A stretch of 64,000 nt of DNA from Pseudomonas japonica (GTDB lineage Bacteria > Pseudomonadota > Gammaproteobacteria > Pseudomonadales > Pseudomonadaceae), in assembly GCF_013522925.1 (NCBI RefSeq), contig NZ_JAAMQU010000015.1, positions 53,442-117,441 on the forward strand, in the 5' to 3' direction. Positions within the stretch are counted from its first letter, which is position 1, and each line of letters starts with the position of its first letter. The notes beneath the pieces are model-generated. The model searched no databases. It saw only the letters and a list, made by a program, of their open reading frames with translations, and had not been told where the DNA came from. The position numbers and the translations under genes were made by a program. Shown piece after piece: positions 31,247 through 39,923 of this stretch.

Positions 31247-34141
31247 TTACGGGGCTACGTCAAGGTGCAACAGACTGGTCACGCGGCCATTGGGCCCAGG
31301 CGTTTCCAGCCGGGCATCGATCAGGTAAACCCGATCATCCGAGAGCTTGCCCTGAGCAACCATGAAGTCCTTGATGCTGGCGGCGCGCGCCTGACCCAGC
31401 TGGCGGAGGAGGGTATTGTTGTCGCGCCATGAATCGATAACCGCCACCTGAAGCTTCTGCTGCCGCTCCGCTGGGGCCAGCGCCTGCCAATCCGCAGGCG
31501 GTTGTTGCTTGAGGCGTGTGCGGTAGATACCTTCCAGCAGCGCCGGTTTCTCATCGGCTGGTACGGTGATCTGCGCCGCTTGTGCCGGCACTTTGTCGCC
31601 GCGCCGCTGCAAGATTTTGTACCACATGGCCTGGTATTCCCGCTCCAGACGTTGCATTGCAATCAGCGGCCCATCACTCGCTGCCGCGCTCGCGCCTTCC
31701 ACCTCAAGGCGTAGCTCAGGTTTCTGGGTCAGGGCGCCCGCCACTTTGAGCAGGTCGGCCTTGGCCTGGGCGTCCAGCTCGCTGCTGCCGGGCTCGAAGG
31801 TGACGGTGCCGAGGTCTTCACCGCCGCCGCCCTGTACCAGGCTACCCAGCAGCCTGAATGGGGCCTGAGCCGCACGTACCATCAGGTTACGCAAGGTTTG
31901 CCATACCACCGGCATCACGCTGAACTGCGGATTGTTCAAATCGCCCGACACGGGCAGTGCAATCGAAATCCGCCCATGGCTGTCTTTGAGCAAAGCGATC
32001 GCCAGTTTGATGGGCAGGTTGACCGCATCGGGGCTGTCTACCTTCTCCCCGAGTTCCAGTTGTTCCACCACCAGGTTGTTGTCGGCTTTGAGCTGCCCCT
32101 TGGTGATCTGGTAGTGAAGGTCCAGGTCCAGCCGGCCCTTGCGAATGCGGTACCCGGCGAATTTCCCTGAGTAAGGGGTGAGCGTGGTCAGCTCTACCCG
32201 GCGGAAATGGGTGGCGATGTCCAGGCTCGCCAGGGGGTCGAACGGCCTCAGGCTGCCTTCGATCGTAACCGGCGCGTAGCGGTCCACCCGGCCCTTGATG
32301 TCCACCCGGGCAGCGAGAGGGCGCTGGTTGTCGAGGGTGCCCACCTGCCCGGTGAGTTGCTGGATGGCCGTGGCGAAATTGGGGGTGAGGCTGAAATCCG
32401 CGAAGTTGGCAGAGCCGTCACTGAAAGCAATGCCGCCGATGCGTATGGCAAGGGGCTTCGAGGGCTCGGTTGGCGCCCGCGGTACCGCCGGCGCGGCGGG
32501 CTGCGGGACCAGCAGGTCGTCAATGTTGGTGCTGCGGTCTTCATTGATCATGAAGCGGGCGTAGGGCTGCGTCAGGGTGACCTGATCAATGCTCAGCCCC
32601 TCGCCATGGCGGTAGTCGATACCGTCGAGGTTCAGGCGGGCCCAGCGCAGGAAGTCCCGGGACTTGAGTGTATCCAGCGTATGCAGCTGATTCACCTGGG
32701 CCTTGCCAGTAACGGTAAATGCCAGCGGCGCGGTATTGCTCAGCGCTACGTTCAAGTCGCTGTCGAGCATGCCGCTGCGTAATTCCAGGCGCATGAAGGG
32801 CGTGATATAGGCCTGGGCGATGCGCAGGTCGATGTCCCGGGTGGTAACCGCGAACTCGCCACTCACGGGGCTCAGCGAAAGCTGCCCCTTGGCCTGCAGC
32901 TTGCCTTGGCGCCCGACGCCAGTATCAATGTCCACGTGTACTGGCTGGCCATTGATGCTGTCGTAACCGCTCACATGTACGTTCAGTGGGGCAAGGTCCA
33001 GCTGAACCGGGTCGGCGGCTGACCTGTCCGCGAGGTGCACCCGGGCGTCGGTCAGGCGCGCATCGTTGAGTGTGATGCGCCACGGCTGCGCCTCGGCGCT
33101 GGGTGCGGGCGGCTGGGCCGCCGGTGCGGGTGGGTTTGGTCCGCTGAACAACCGTTGCCAGTCAAGCTGGCCATCGGCTTCGCGCGCGGCCCAGGTTTCC
33201 AGTTGCTGGGCCGCGATGCTGGGAAGCGTCACATGCCGCTGTGCAAGATCGAAAGAGGCGCCGGTAACGTCCAAAGCTTTCAGCCGTACCAAGGGTTTGC
33301 CGTCGGGGCTGGCCATGGCGAAGGGTGCCAGGCTCAACCGCGCGTTGCTCACAACCACCTGGGCCTGCTGGGTCAGGTCCAGGGTGTAATCAAGATCGGC
33401 GCTCACCTGCCCCTGCTCCAGCTTCAAGGGCGCGGCGGCTTGCACGTAAGGCCACCATGTTTGCAAGGGAGCATTGGTAAGCGTGAGGTGGCCCTTGGAG
33501 GTAAACGGGAACAGCGCGAAGCGCCCGGCCCATTCCAGCTTCCCTACCAACGGGCCCCGCGCCGTGAGCTCCATTTCCGCATCGCCCTTGGGCAGCGTGG
33601 TCAGGTGCCGAAGCTGGAAGTCCATTGCGTCGTAGGTGAATTCCACCGGTGCCTTGGAGCGGGCATCACGAAAGTGCACATAGCCTTGGCTCAGCGCCAG
33701 TGTGTCAATCGTGACCGGGAACGGCGAGTCGTTCTCGGTGGTTGCCGGCTGCTCGGGGGCGTTGGAAGGCTTGAACAATTGGGCAAGGTTGAGCGTGCCG
33801 TCTGCGGCTATCAATACCTGGACTTTCGGCTGAGTGAGTTCAACGCTTGCCAGGTGAACCTGGCGGCGCCACAGGCTATCGACCTGTAAGTTGGCTGCCA
33901 ACCGTTGGAACCCTACCTGTTCGGCCCCTGCTTCTCCGAACCTGAGGCCGTACAGCTCCAGCTGCAGGGTGAACGGGTTGAACCGGATCTGCTCCAGGCG
34001 CGCCGGCACGGCGGCCAGCTCGGCGAGCTTGTCGTTGGTAATGCGCAGGGCAACGACCGGCGCAACCCAGAACCCCAACAGGGCATACAACGCGAGAGCA
34101 ATCAGCACCCCGGCGCCGATGCGTAGCAATCTGATGGGCAT
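31247..34141 (-). CDS. Large DUF748 (AsmA-like) envelope protein
   Basis: The product has 964 residues. A single N-terminal membrane segment (about 7-32) is followed by a very long, mostly beta-rich region with repeating hydrophobic/polar strands, the pattern of DUF748 and related AsmA/TamB-type proteins. A short segment near residue 800 (FEPGSSELDAQAKADLLKVAGAL) resembles the start of OmpA-like peptidoglycan-binding domains. Such proteins are anchored in the inner membrane and span the periplasm; several relatives are bridge-like lipid carriers, but the function of this family member is unknown. It is separated from the upstream thiolase gene by a repeat patch. Confidence 0.85.
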   Translation of the reverse strand: MPIRLLRIGAGVLIALALYALLGFWVAPVVALRITNDKLAELAAVPARLEQIRFNPFTLQLELYGLRFGEAGAEQVGFQRLAANLQVDSLWRRQVHLASVELTQPKVQVLIAADGTLNLAQLFKPSNAPEQPATTENDSPFPVTIDTLALSQGYVHFRDARSKAPVEFTYDAMDFQLRHLTTLPKGDAEMELTARGPLVGKLEWAGRFALFPFTSKGHLTLTNAPLQTWWPYVQAAAPLKLEQGQVSADLDYTLDLTQQAQVVVSNARLSLAPFAMASPDGKPLVRLKALDVTGASFDLAQRHVTLPSIAAQQLETWAAREADGQLDWQRLFSGPNPPAPAAQPPAPSAEAQPWRITLNDARLTDARVHLADRSAADPVQLDLAPLNVHVSGYDSINGQPVHVDIDTGVGRQGKLQAKGQLSLSPVSGEFAVTTRDIDLRIAQAYITPFMRLELRSGMLDSDLNVALSNTAPLAFTVTGKAQVNQLHTLDTLKSRDFLRWARLNLDGIDYRHGEGLSIDQVTLTQPYARFMINEDRSTNIDDLLVPQPAAPAVPRAPTEPSKPLAIRIGGIAFSDGSANFADFSLTPNFATAIQQLTGQVGTLDNQRPLAARVDIKGRVDRYAPVTIEGSLRPFDPLASLDIATHFRRVELTTLTPYSGKFAGYRIRKGRLDLDLHYQITKGQLKADNNLVVEQLELGEKVDSPDAVNLPIKLAIALLKDSHGRISIALPVSGDLNNPQFSVMPVVWQTLRNLMVRAAQAPFRLLGSLVQGGGGEDLGTVTFEPGSSELDAQAKADLLKVAGALTQKPELRLEVEGASAAASDGPLIAMQRLEREYQAMWYKILQRRGDKVPAQAAQITVPADEKPALLEGIYRTRLKQQPPADWQALAPAERQQKLQVAVIDSWRDNNTLLRQLGQARAASIKDFMVAQGKLSDDRVYLIDARLETPGPNGRVTSLLHLDVAP

Positions 34142-34205
34142 GTCGGCTTCGCTTGATCAGGAAAGGTGCGTTGGAGTGTAACGCAGCCGTTGGGTTCCCG
34201 GCGGC

Positions 34206-34297
34206 AGCTCCAAGCCTCAAGCTTCAAGCCGCAAGTAGGAGCAATACGCGGCGCTCTTTCTTGCAGCTTGCAGCTTGCAGCTTGCCGCTTACAGCTT
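34206..34297. repeat. Short-repeat patch of the GCTTG/CAAGC type
   Basis: The left side (34206-34235) carries CAAGC-type words (CAAGCCTCAAGCTTCAAGC), and the right side (34260-34297) carries three tandem copies of CAGCTTG followed by degenerate copies. The sides are imperfect reverse complements and could fold into a long stem with an inner GAGC/GCTC pair. Similar AGCTTGCAGC-rich patches recur between Pseudomonas genes. It lies between the thiolase stop and the DUF748 start. Confidence 0.75.
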
Positions 34298-34298
34298 G

Positions 34299-35480
34299 TT
34301 AGGGCCGTTCGATGGCCAGGGCTACGCCTTGGCCACCACCGATGCAAAGCGTGGCCAGCCCTTTCTTCACGTCCCGGCGGATCATTTCATGCAGGAGGGT
34401 AACCAGTACACGGCACCCGGAGGCGCCAATGGGGTGCCCGAGCGCGATCGCACCGCCGTTCACGTTCACCTTGTCCATGTCCCAGCCCAGTTCGCGTGAA
34501 ACCGCCAGGGCCTGGGCCGCGAACGCTTCGTTGGCCTCGATCAGGTCAAGGTCTTCAAGGGCCCAGCCTGCGTTTTCGAGGCACCGCCGTGTGGCGCTGA
34601 CCGGACCGATGCCCATGATGGCGGGGTCTACCCCGGCGTTGGCGTAGCCGGCAATGCGCGCCAGCACTGGCAAGCCAAGGGCTGCGGCTTTTTCAGCGCT
34701 CATGAGAATGACAGCCGCTGCGCCGTCGTTCAGCGAAGAGGCGTTCCCGGCAGTGACCGAGCCGTCCTTTTTGAAAGCGGGCTTGAGCTTGGCCAGCGCT
34801 TCAACGGTGGTACCGGCACGAGGCTGTTCGTCATCGACGATCTGCAGCGGCTCGCCCTTGCGCTGGGGCACGCTGACAGGGCTGATTTCGCTATGGAAGC
34901 GGCGAGACTCCACCGCCGCGGCGGCCTTGTGCTGGGACGCCGCGGCGAAGGTGTCCTGGTCTTCCCGGCTGATGTCATATTTCTCGACCAGGTTCTCGGC
35001 CGTGATGCCCATGTGGTAATCATTGAAGGCATCCCACAAGCCATCGCTGATAAGCGTGTCCACCATGGTGGCATGCCCCATGCGAAGGCCGGTGCGGGCG
35101 CCTGGCAGCACGTAATTGGCCAGGCTCATGCTTTCCTGCCCGCCGGCAATGATCACATCCGCGTCGCCGCAACGAATGGCCTGCGTAGCCAGGTGCAATG
35201 CCTTGAGGCCAGAACCGCAGACCTTGTTCACTGTCATGGCTGGAACGGAAGGCGGTAACCCCGCCACGATGGAGGACTGCCGCGCAGGGTTCTGGCCCGC
35301 GCCGGCGGTGAGCACCTGGCCAAGAATGACCTCGTCCACTTCTGCCGGTGCCAGGCCGGTGTCGCTGAGCAACTGGCGGATCACCGTTGCCCCTAGCTCA
35401 ACCGCGGAAACGGACGCCAAGGCCCCTTGGAAACTGCCCACGGGGGTGCGCTTGGCAGCGACGATAACGACCTCTTTCAT
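34299..35480 (-). CDS. Acetyl-CoA C-acetyltransferase (biosynthetic-type thiolase)
   Basis: The product has 393 residues with all thiolase catalytic elements: nucleophile Cys88 in NKVCGSGLKA, the His of GGAIALGHPIGASG near 349, and the second Cys in LCIGGGQG near 379. It condenses two acetyl-CoA to acetoacetyl-CoA or runs in reverse; AtoB- and PhaA-type enzymes share this size, so the pathway (short-chain fatty acid or ketone body use, or precursor supply) is not fixed. It stands alone between pgi and the DUF748 gene, with no CoA transferase or 3-hydroxyacyl-CoA dehydrogenase beside it. Confidence 0.93.
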   Translation of the reverse strand: MKEVVIVAAKRTPVGSFQGALASVSAVELGATVIRQLLSDTGLAPAEVDEVILGQVLTAGAGQNPARQSSIVAGLPPSVPAMTVNKVCGSGLKALHLATQAIRCGDADVIIAGGQESMSLANYVLPGARTGLRMGHATMVDTLISDGLWDAFNDYHMGITAENLVEKYDISREDQDTFAAASQHKAAAAVESRRFHSEISPVSVPQRKGEPLQIVDDEQPRAGTTVEALAKLKPAFKKDGSVTAGNASSLNDGAAAVILMSAEKAAALGLPVLARIAGYANAGVDPAIMGIGPVSATRRCLENAGWALEDLDLIEANEAFAAQALAVSRELGWDMDKVNVNGGAIALGHPIGASGCRVLVTLLHEMIRRDVKKGLATLCIGGGQGVALAIERP

Positions 35481-35657
35481 GCGCTTCGATCCTCATTGTT
35501 TTTAGCTGGCCTGGGTAGGCTGGAGATAGCGGAGTGGGCGCATGTTGGCATATTTGTATCCGTTGCGCCTACGTACGGCGCTGCCCCAGCGCCAGGCCGG
35601 TCAGGCTGAGCACCTGACGTTCGACCCGGCGCCGGAGGGCTTCGATCATCCAGCGGT

Positions 35658-37322
35658 TCAGCCGCGGTGACGGCTGCGGAAGAAGTCGATCAGGCCTTGA
35701 GTGGAGGCGTCTTCTGCCGGCTCCTCTACATCACCGATCAGGCGCTGGTACACGTTTTTACCGAGCTCCTTGCCCAGTTCCACGCCCCACTGGTCGAAGG
35801 CGTTGATACCCCACACCACGCTTTGTACGAACACTTTGTGTTCATACATGGCCACCAACGCACCCAGGCGGCGAGGGCTGATACGTTCCACCACCAGCGT
35901 ATTGCTCGGACGGTTGCCCGGGATGACCTTGTGCGGTGCCAGCCGCTCGACTTCGGCCTCTGCCACACCCTTGGCGCGCAGCTCGGCCTCGGCTTCGGCC
36001 CGGGTTTTACCCAGCATCAGTGCCTGGCTTTGAGACAGGCAGTTGGCGAACAGCCATTGATGATGGTCGGCGACCGGGTTGAAGCTCACCACCGGCACGA
36101 TGAAGTCTGCGGGGATCACCTGGGTGCCTTGATGCAGCAGCTGGTGATAGGCGTGTTGCCCGTTGGCGCCCACGCCGCCCCAGATCACGGGGCCGGTGTC
36201 GGTGACCGCGGGAGAGCCATCCTGGCGCACGCTCTTTCCATTGGATTCCATGTCCAGCTGCTGCAAGTGCTTGGTGATGTTGCGCAGGTAATGGTCGTAC
36301 GGCAGGATCGCGTGGCTTTGCGCGCCCCAGAAATTCCCGTACCACACCCCCAGCAACGCCAGCAGCACCGGCATGTTGCTCGAGAACGGCGCGGTCTGGA
36401 AATGCTGGTCCATGGTGTGCGCGCCGGACAGCAGTTCCTTGAAGTTGGCGGTACCGATGGAGAGCGCAATCGGCAGGCCGATGGCCGACCACAGCGAATA
36501 ACGCCCACCTACCCAGTCCCACATCGGGAAGATGTTTTCTTCACGGATACCAAAGGCGACTGCGGCGGCATTGTTGCTGGACACCGCGATGAAGTGGCGG
36601 TGCAGCTCAGCCTCCGAACCACCCTGTGCCAGGTACCAGGCCCGGGCGGCCTGGGCATTTTTCAACGTTTCCAGCGTGCCGAAGGATTTCGACGACACGA
36701 TGAACAGCGTGGTTTCGGCTCGAAGTTTCGCCGACAGCTCGTGGAATTCACTGCCGTCGATATTGGCCAGGTAATGGCAACGCACGCCTTTCTGGCTGTA
36801 AGGCAGCAGGGCTTCAGAGACGAGCTCAGGGCCGAGGAAAGAACCGCCAATACCGATATTCACCACATCAGTGATCGGTTTTTCGGTGTAACCGCGCCAC
36901 AGGCCATCGTGGATGCGGGTAACCAGTTCGGTGATCTGCCCAAGCACTTTGTGCACTTCGGGCATGATGTTGGTGCCACCCACCTTCAACTTGTCGCCGA
37001 TGGGGCGGCGCAAGGCAGTATGCAGGGCCGGGCGGCCTTCGGAGGCGTTCAGGATCTCGCCATCGAACATCGAGTTGATCGCTTCGGACAGCTTCACCTC
37101 ATTGGCCAGCTGCACCAGCAGGTCACGGGTTTCCTTGGTGATCAGGTTCTTGGAATAGTCGAGGAACAAGCCACAGGCGCTGAGCGAGAAAGTGCCGAAG
37201 CGCTCGGGGTCGGCCTGGAAGGCTTCGCGCATGCTGAAATGCTGCATGGCGGCGCGGTGCTCTTTGAGCGCCTGCCAGGCGGGAAGGGCGGTCACGTCAT
37301 GAGGATTGCGGTAGTACGCCAT
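35658..37322 (-). CDS. pgi: Glucose-6-phosphate isomerase
   Basis: The product has 554 residues, the usual pseudomonad length. SIS-type sugar phosphate sites are seen at VNIGIGGSFLGPELV (about 151-165) and SSKSFGTLETL; the catalytic Glu and His are in the segment WGGVGANGQHAYHQLLHQG (about 376-394), and the C-terminal Lys in FDQWGVELGK. It interconverts glucose-6-phosphate and fructose-6-phosphate, mostly in the gluconeogenic direction or the cyclic Entner-Doudoroff route of pseudomonads. The 222-base region up to panC contains no gene; panD, expected here from P. aeruginosa, is missing. Confidence 0.97.
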   Translation of the reverse strand: MAYYRNPHDVTALPAWQALKEHRAAMQHFSMREAFQADPERFGTFSLSACGLFLDYSKNLITKETRDLLVQLANEVKLSEAINSMFDGEILNASEGRPALHTALRRPIGDKLKVGGTNIMPEVHKVLGQITELVTRIHDGLWRGYTEKPITDVVNIGIGGSFLGPELVSEALLPYSQKGVRCHYLANIDGSEFHELSAKLRAETTLFIVSSKSFGTLETLKNAQAARAWYLAQGGSEAELHRHFIAVSSNNAAAVAFGIREENIFPMWDWVGGRYSLWSAIGLPIALSIGTANFKELLSGAHTMDQHFQTAPFSSNMPVLLALLGVWYGNFWGAQSHAILPYDHYLRNITKHLQQLDMESNGKSVRQDGSPAVTDTGPVIWGGVGANGQHAYHQLLHQGTQVIPADFIVPVVSFNPVADHHQWLFANCLSQSQALMLGKTRAEAEAELRAKGVAEAEVERLAPHKVIPGNRPSNTLVVERISPRRLGALVAMYEHKVFVQSVVWGINAFDQWGVELGKELGKNVYQRLIGDVEEPAEDASTQGLIDFFRSRHRG

Positions 37323-37544
37323 CTCTGCAAGTTTCCTTTTACTTGGTCAGCCTCTTGGACACTACGGGGGGCGGCCGGGTTGCTTTGTATTTGAGCTGCC
37401 AGAGCACAAGGCAGCGTTTGGCCGGAACATCACGGTAACGCTTGGGCGGGGCGCTGTCTGCGCCTGCCTCCAAGCGTTTCCGATACTATCTTATGTCACC
37501 GGAAGGTAGCAGGCGCCGTCGCGCCGTGCCCGATAACCTTTTCC

Positions 37545-38405
37545 TCAGGCGGCCGGGCTCAGGCTTACCCGCAGGTTGTCGATCAACCGGGTGTTGCCCA
37601 GGTAAGCGGCGGCAAGGATCACCAGCTCCACGTCTTGCTCCGTTGCGGCGCGCAGGGTGTCGGCGTGGCGAATTTCCAGGTAGTCGAGGCGCATGCCGCT
37701 GTCCACGATGCGCTTGCGGTGCTCGGTCATCAACCCCTGAAGGTCGCGATTGCCCTGCGCAAGTGCTGTGGCGATAGCCTCCAGGCTACGGTGAATCGCC
37801 GGTGCGATGGCGCGTTGTTCCACGCTGAGGTAGCCGTTGCGGGAAGACAAGGCCAGGCCATCTTCTGCCCGCACCGTGGGCTCGCCAATGATCTGCACCG
37901 GCAAGTTCAGGTCGCGGACCATCGCCTTGATCACGGCCAGCTGCTGGTAGTCCTTCTGGCCGAACACAGCCAGGTCTGGCTGCACCATGTTGAACAATTT
38001 GCTGACCACTGTGGCCACGCCTTCGAAATGCCCCGGACGGCTCGCGCCGCACAATTCCTGGGACAGTTCGGGCACGCTCACGCGGGTTTGAGTGGATGTG
38101 CCGCCGGGGTACACCTCACTCACAGAGGGCGCGAACAGCAGGTTACAGCCGGCCTCCAGCAGCTTTTCCTGATCCGCGGCCAGTGTGCGGGGATAGCTGT
38201 CCAGGTCTTCGTTGGCGCCGAACTGCAGAGGGTTCACGAAAATGCTCGCCACCACGAAGTCTGCGCGCTGGCAGGCCTTGGTCACCAGCGCCACATGGCC
38301 GCTGTGCAGGTTGCCCATGGTAGGCACGAAGCCGATCCGTTTACCTTCCGCGCGCGCCCGTGCCACGGCGGCACGCAGCTCGAGTACAGTTTTTACTGTG
38401 TTCAT
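37545..38405 (-). CDS. panC: Pantoate--beta-alanine ligase
   Basis: The product has 286 residues, a nucleotidyltransferase fold. Signatures: FVPTMGNLHSGHVALV (25-40; HSGH is the HIGH-type ATP motif), VFGQKDYQQLAVIKAM and the late KMSKS-like segment SSRNGYL. It joins pantoate and beta-alanine to pantothenate. The ATG overlaps the panB stop by four bases, so panB-panC are coupled. The aspartate decarboxylase gene panD that makes beta-alanine is not next to it. Confidence 0.97.
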   Translation of the reverse strand: MNTVKTVLELRAAVARARAEGKRIGFVPTMGNLHSGHVALVTKACQRADFVVASIFVNPLQFGANEDLDSYPRTLAADQEKLLEAGCNLLFAPSVSEVYPGGTSTQTRVSVPELSQELCGASRPGHFEGVATVVSKLFNMVQPDLAVFGQKDYQQLAVIKAMVRDLNLPVQIIGEPTVRAEDGLALSSRNGYLSVEQRAIAPAIHRSLEAIATALAQGNRDLQGLMTEHRKRIVDSGMRLDYLEIRHADTLRAATEQDVELVILAAAYLGNTRLIDNLRVSLSPAA

Positions 38406-39202
38406 GCGTTGAATCCGTGTTCGGGGGCAGGGAAGCTTCCATCCTTGACCGCGGCCACGTAGGCCCGCAGCGCGCTATGGATGTCGGGCTGGCCGGTCAT
38501 GAAATTGCGGACGAACTTGGGCACGCGGCCGCTCAGTGACAGGCCCAGCATGTCATGAAGCACCAGCACCTGGCCGTCGGTGGCGGGGCCAGCGCCGATA
38601 CCGATCACTGGCACGCGAACCGCCTGGGTAATCTCCGCGGCCAGTTCGCTCGGTACGCATTCGAGCAAAATCATTGCCGCGCCAGCGTCCTGCAGGGCAA
38701 TGGCGTCGGCGCGCATCTGCCGCGCCTGGCTCTCGAGCCGGCCTTGCACCTTGTAGCCGCCCAGCACATTCACCGATTGGGGCGTAAGGCCCATGTGCGC
38801 GCACACCGGCACACCGCGCTCAGCCAGCAGGCGGATGGTCTCGCCCAGCCATGCGGCACCTTCGACCTTCACCATGTGTGCGCCCGCCTGCATCAGTGCG
38901 GCGCTGTTGGCGAATGCCTGTTCGAGCGTGGCGCAGGCCATGAAGGGCAGGTCGGCGAGGATCAATGCGTCGGTGTTACCGCGTTTTACACAAGCGGTGT
39001 GATAGGCCATTTCTGCGTTGGTAACGGGGAGGGTGCTGTCATGGCCTTGCAGGACCATGCCCAGGGAGTCCCCGATGAGCAGTATCTCAACCCCTGCATC
39101 ACTGGCTGCTTTGCCGAAGGTAGCGTCGTAGCAGGTCAGCATTGTTATTTTTTCACCCTTGGCCTTCAGGGCGCTGAGGGTGGTCAGGGTTATCGCTGGC
39201 AT
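38402..39202 (-). CDS. panB: 3-methyl-2-oxobutanoate hydroxymethyltransferase
   Basis: The product has 266 residues, a TIM barrel. It starts MPAITLTTLSALKAKGEKITMLTCYDATFG; metal and substrate sites lie in LIGDSLGMVLQGHDSTLPV, with further conserved segments VKVEGA, AHMGLTPQS and GIGAGPATDGQVLV. It makes ketopantoate from ketoisovalerate and methylene-tetrahydrofolate. ATG 39202 was chosen over a longer frame reaching 39361 because it matches the family start and has a GAGGA site upstream. Confidence 0.97.
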   Translation of the reverse strand: MPAITLTTLSALKAKGEKITMLTCYDATFGKAASDAGVEILLIGDSLGMVLQGHDSTLPVTNAEMAYHTACVKRGNTDALILADLPFMACATLEQAFANSAALMQAGAHMVKVEGAAWLGETIRLLAERGVPVCAHMGLTPQSVNVLGGYKVQGRLESQARQMRADAIALQDAGAAMILLECVPSELAAEITQAVRVPVIGIGAGPATDGQVLVLHDMLGLSLSGRVPKFVRNFMTGQPDIHSALRAYVAAVKDGSFPAPEHGFNA

Positions 39203-39425
39203 GAATTCCAATCCTCGGTCGGCCTTGCCACAGGGGCGAGGCAACACGTGTATCTGGGTAGCGGTGCGCAGGTATACGCAGGGCGCGGGGGCAGGCAGCG
39301 GCCCTGCGTTACCGGTTTGTGCCTGCCGGAAGCCGGCAGGCCGCCTATAGTCGTGAGCCACCCCTGGGAAGTCAATCCAGGCGGCACACTTGAGCGTTAC
39401 CGGTGTTACCGGCAGCCCCTCGGCG

Positions 39426-39923
39426 CTACGCCAGGTTGCCTACGCGCTCCAGGCCCTCGAAAGGGCACTCGCTCAACAGAGAAGCCAGGCTACGGCCATC
39501 TGCCAGAATGAAGCGCTCATCGACCAACTCGGCCAAGGGATAGAGGACGAACGGTCGGGCGTGCAAGTGGTAGTGGGGCACACGCAGCCGGGGAACGTCG
39601 ATTTGCCGCTCGCCGAACAGGATGATGTCCAGGTCCAGCGTACGTGGCCCCCAGCGTTCGGCACGCACACGGCCCTGGTTGTTTTCGATACCTTGCAGCG
39701 CATCCAGCAGTGCCAGCGGCTCAAGGGACGTGTCCAGTGCCGCGACCGCGTTGCTGTACCGGGGCTGGCCCGGCAGTAGCGAATCGCTCATGTACAAGCT
39801 CGAGATGCCTGCCAGCGCGCAACCGGGCAGGTGGCTGAGGCTGTCGATAGCCTGGCGCAATTGCTGGGCAGGGGCGGCCAGGTTACTGCCCAGCCCCACG
39901 AATACCCGTTCCATGGCTTTCAT
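39426..39923 (-). CDS. folK: 2-amino-4-hydroxy-6-hydroxymethyldihydropteridine diphosphokinase (HPPK)
   Basis: The product has 165 residues. The family start RVFVGLGSNLA is at 5-15; the catalytic/ATP segment RWGPRTLDLDIILFG (about 89-103) contains the two Mg-binding Asp residues; VPHYHLHARPFVLYPL follows. It phosphorylates the pterin for the folate pathway, before FolP. ATG 39923 overlaps the pcnB stop (ATGA) and supports this start, although an internal ATG three codons later is also possible. Confidence 0.95.
   Translation of the reverse strand: MKAMERVFVGLGSNLAAPAQQLRQAIDSLSHLPGCALAGISSLYMSDSLLPGQPRYSNAVAALDTSLEPLALLDALQGIENNQGRVRAERWGPRTLDLDIILFGERQIDVPRLRVPHYHLHARPFVLYPLAELVDERFILADGRSLASLLSECPFEGLERVGNLA

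Noticed and set aside
34166..34402. Small plus-strand frames running through the GCTTG repeat patch
   Set aside because: They arise from the repeats (Leu/Gln/Ala runs) and continue into the antisense of the thiolase gene; no ribosome site.
35667..37394. A 575-codon plus-strand frame opposite pgi
   Set aside because: It is the complement of the pgi frame, is His/Gln/Gly-rich and has no recognisable domain.
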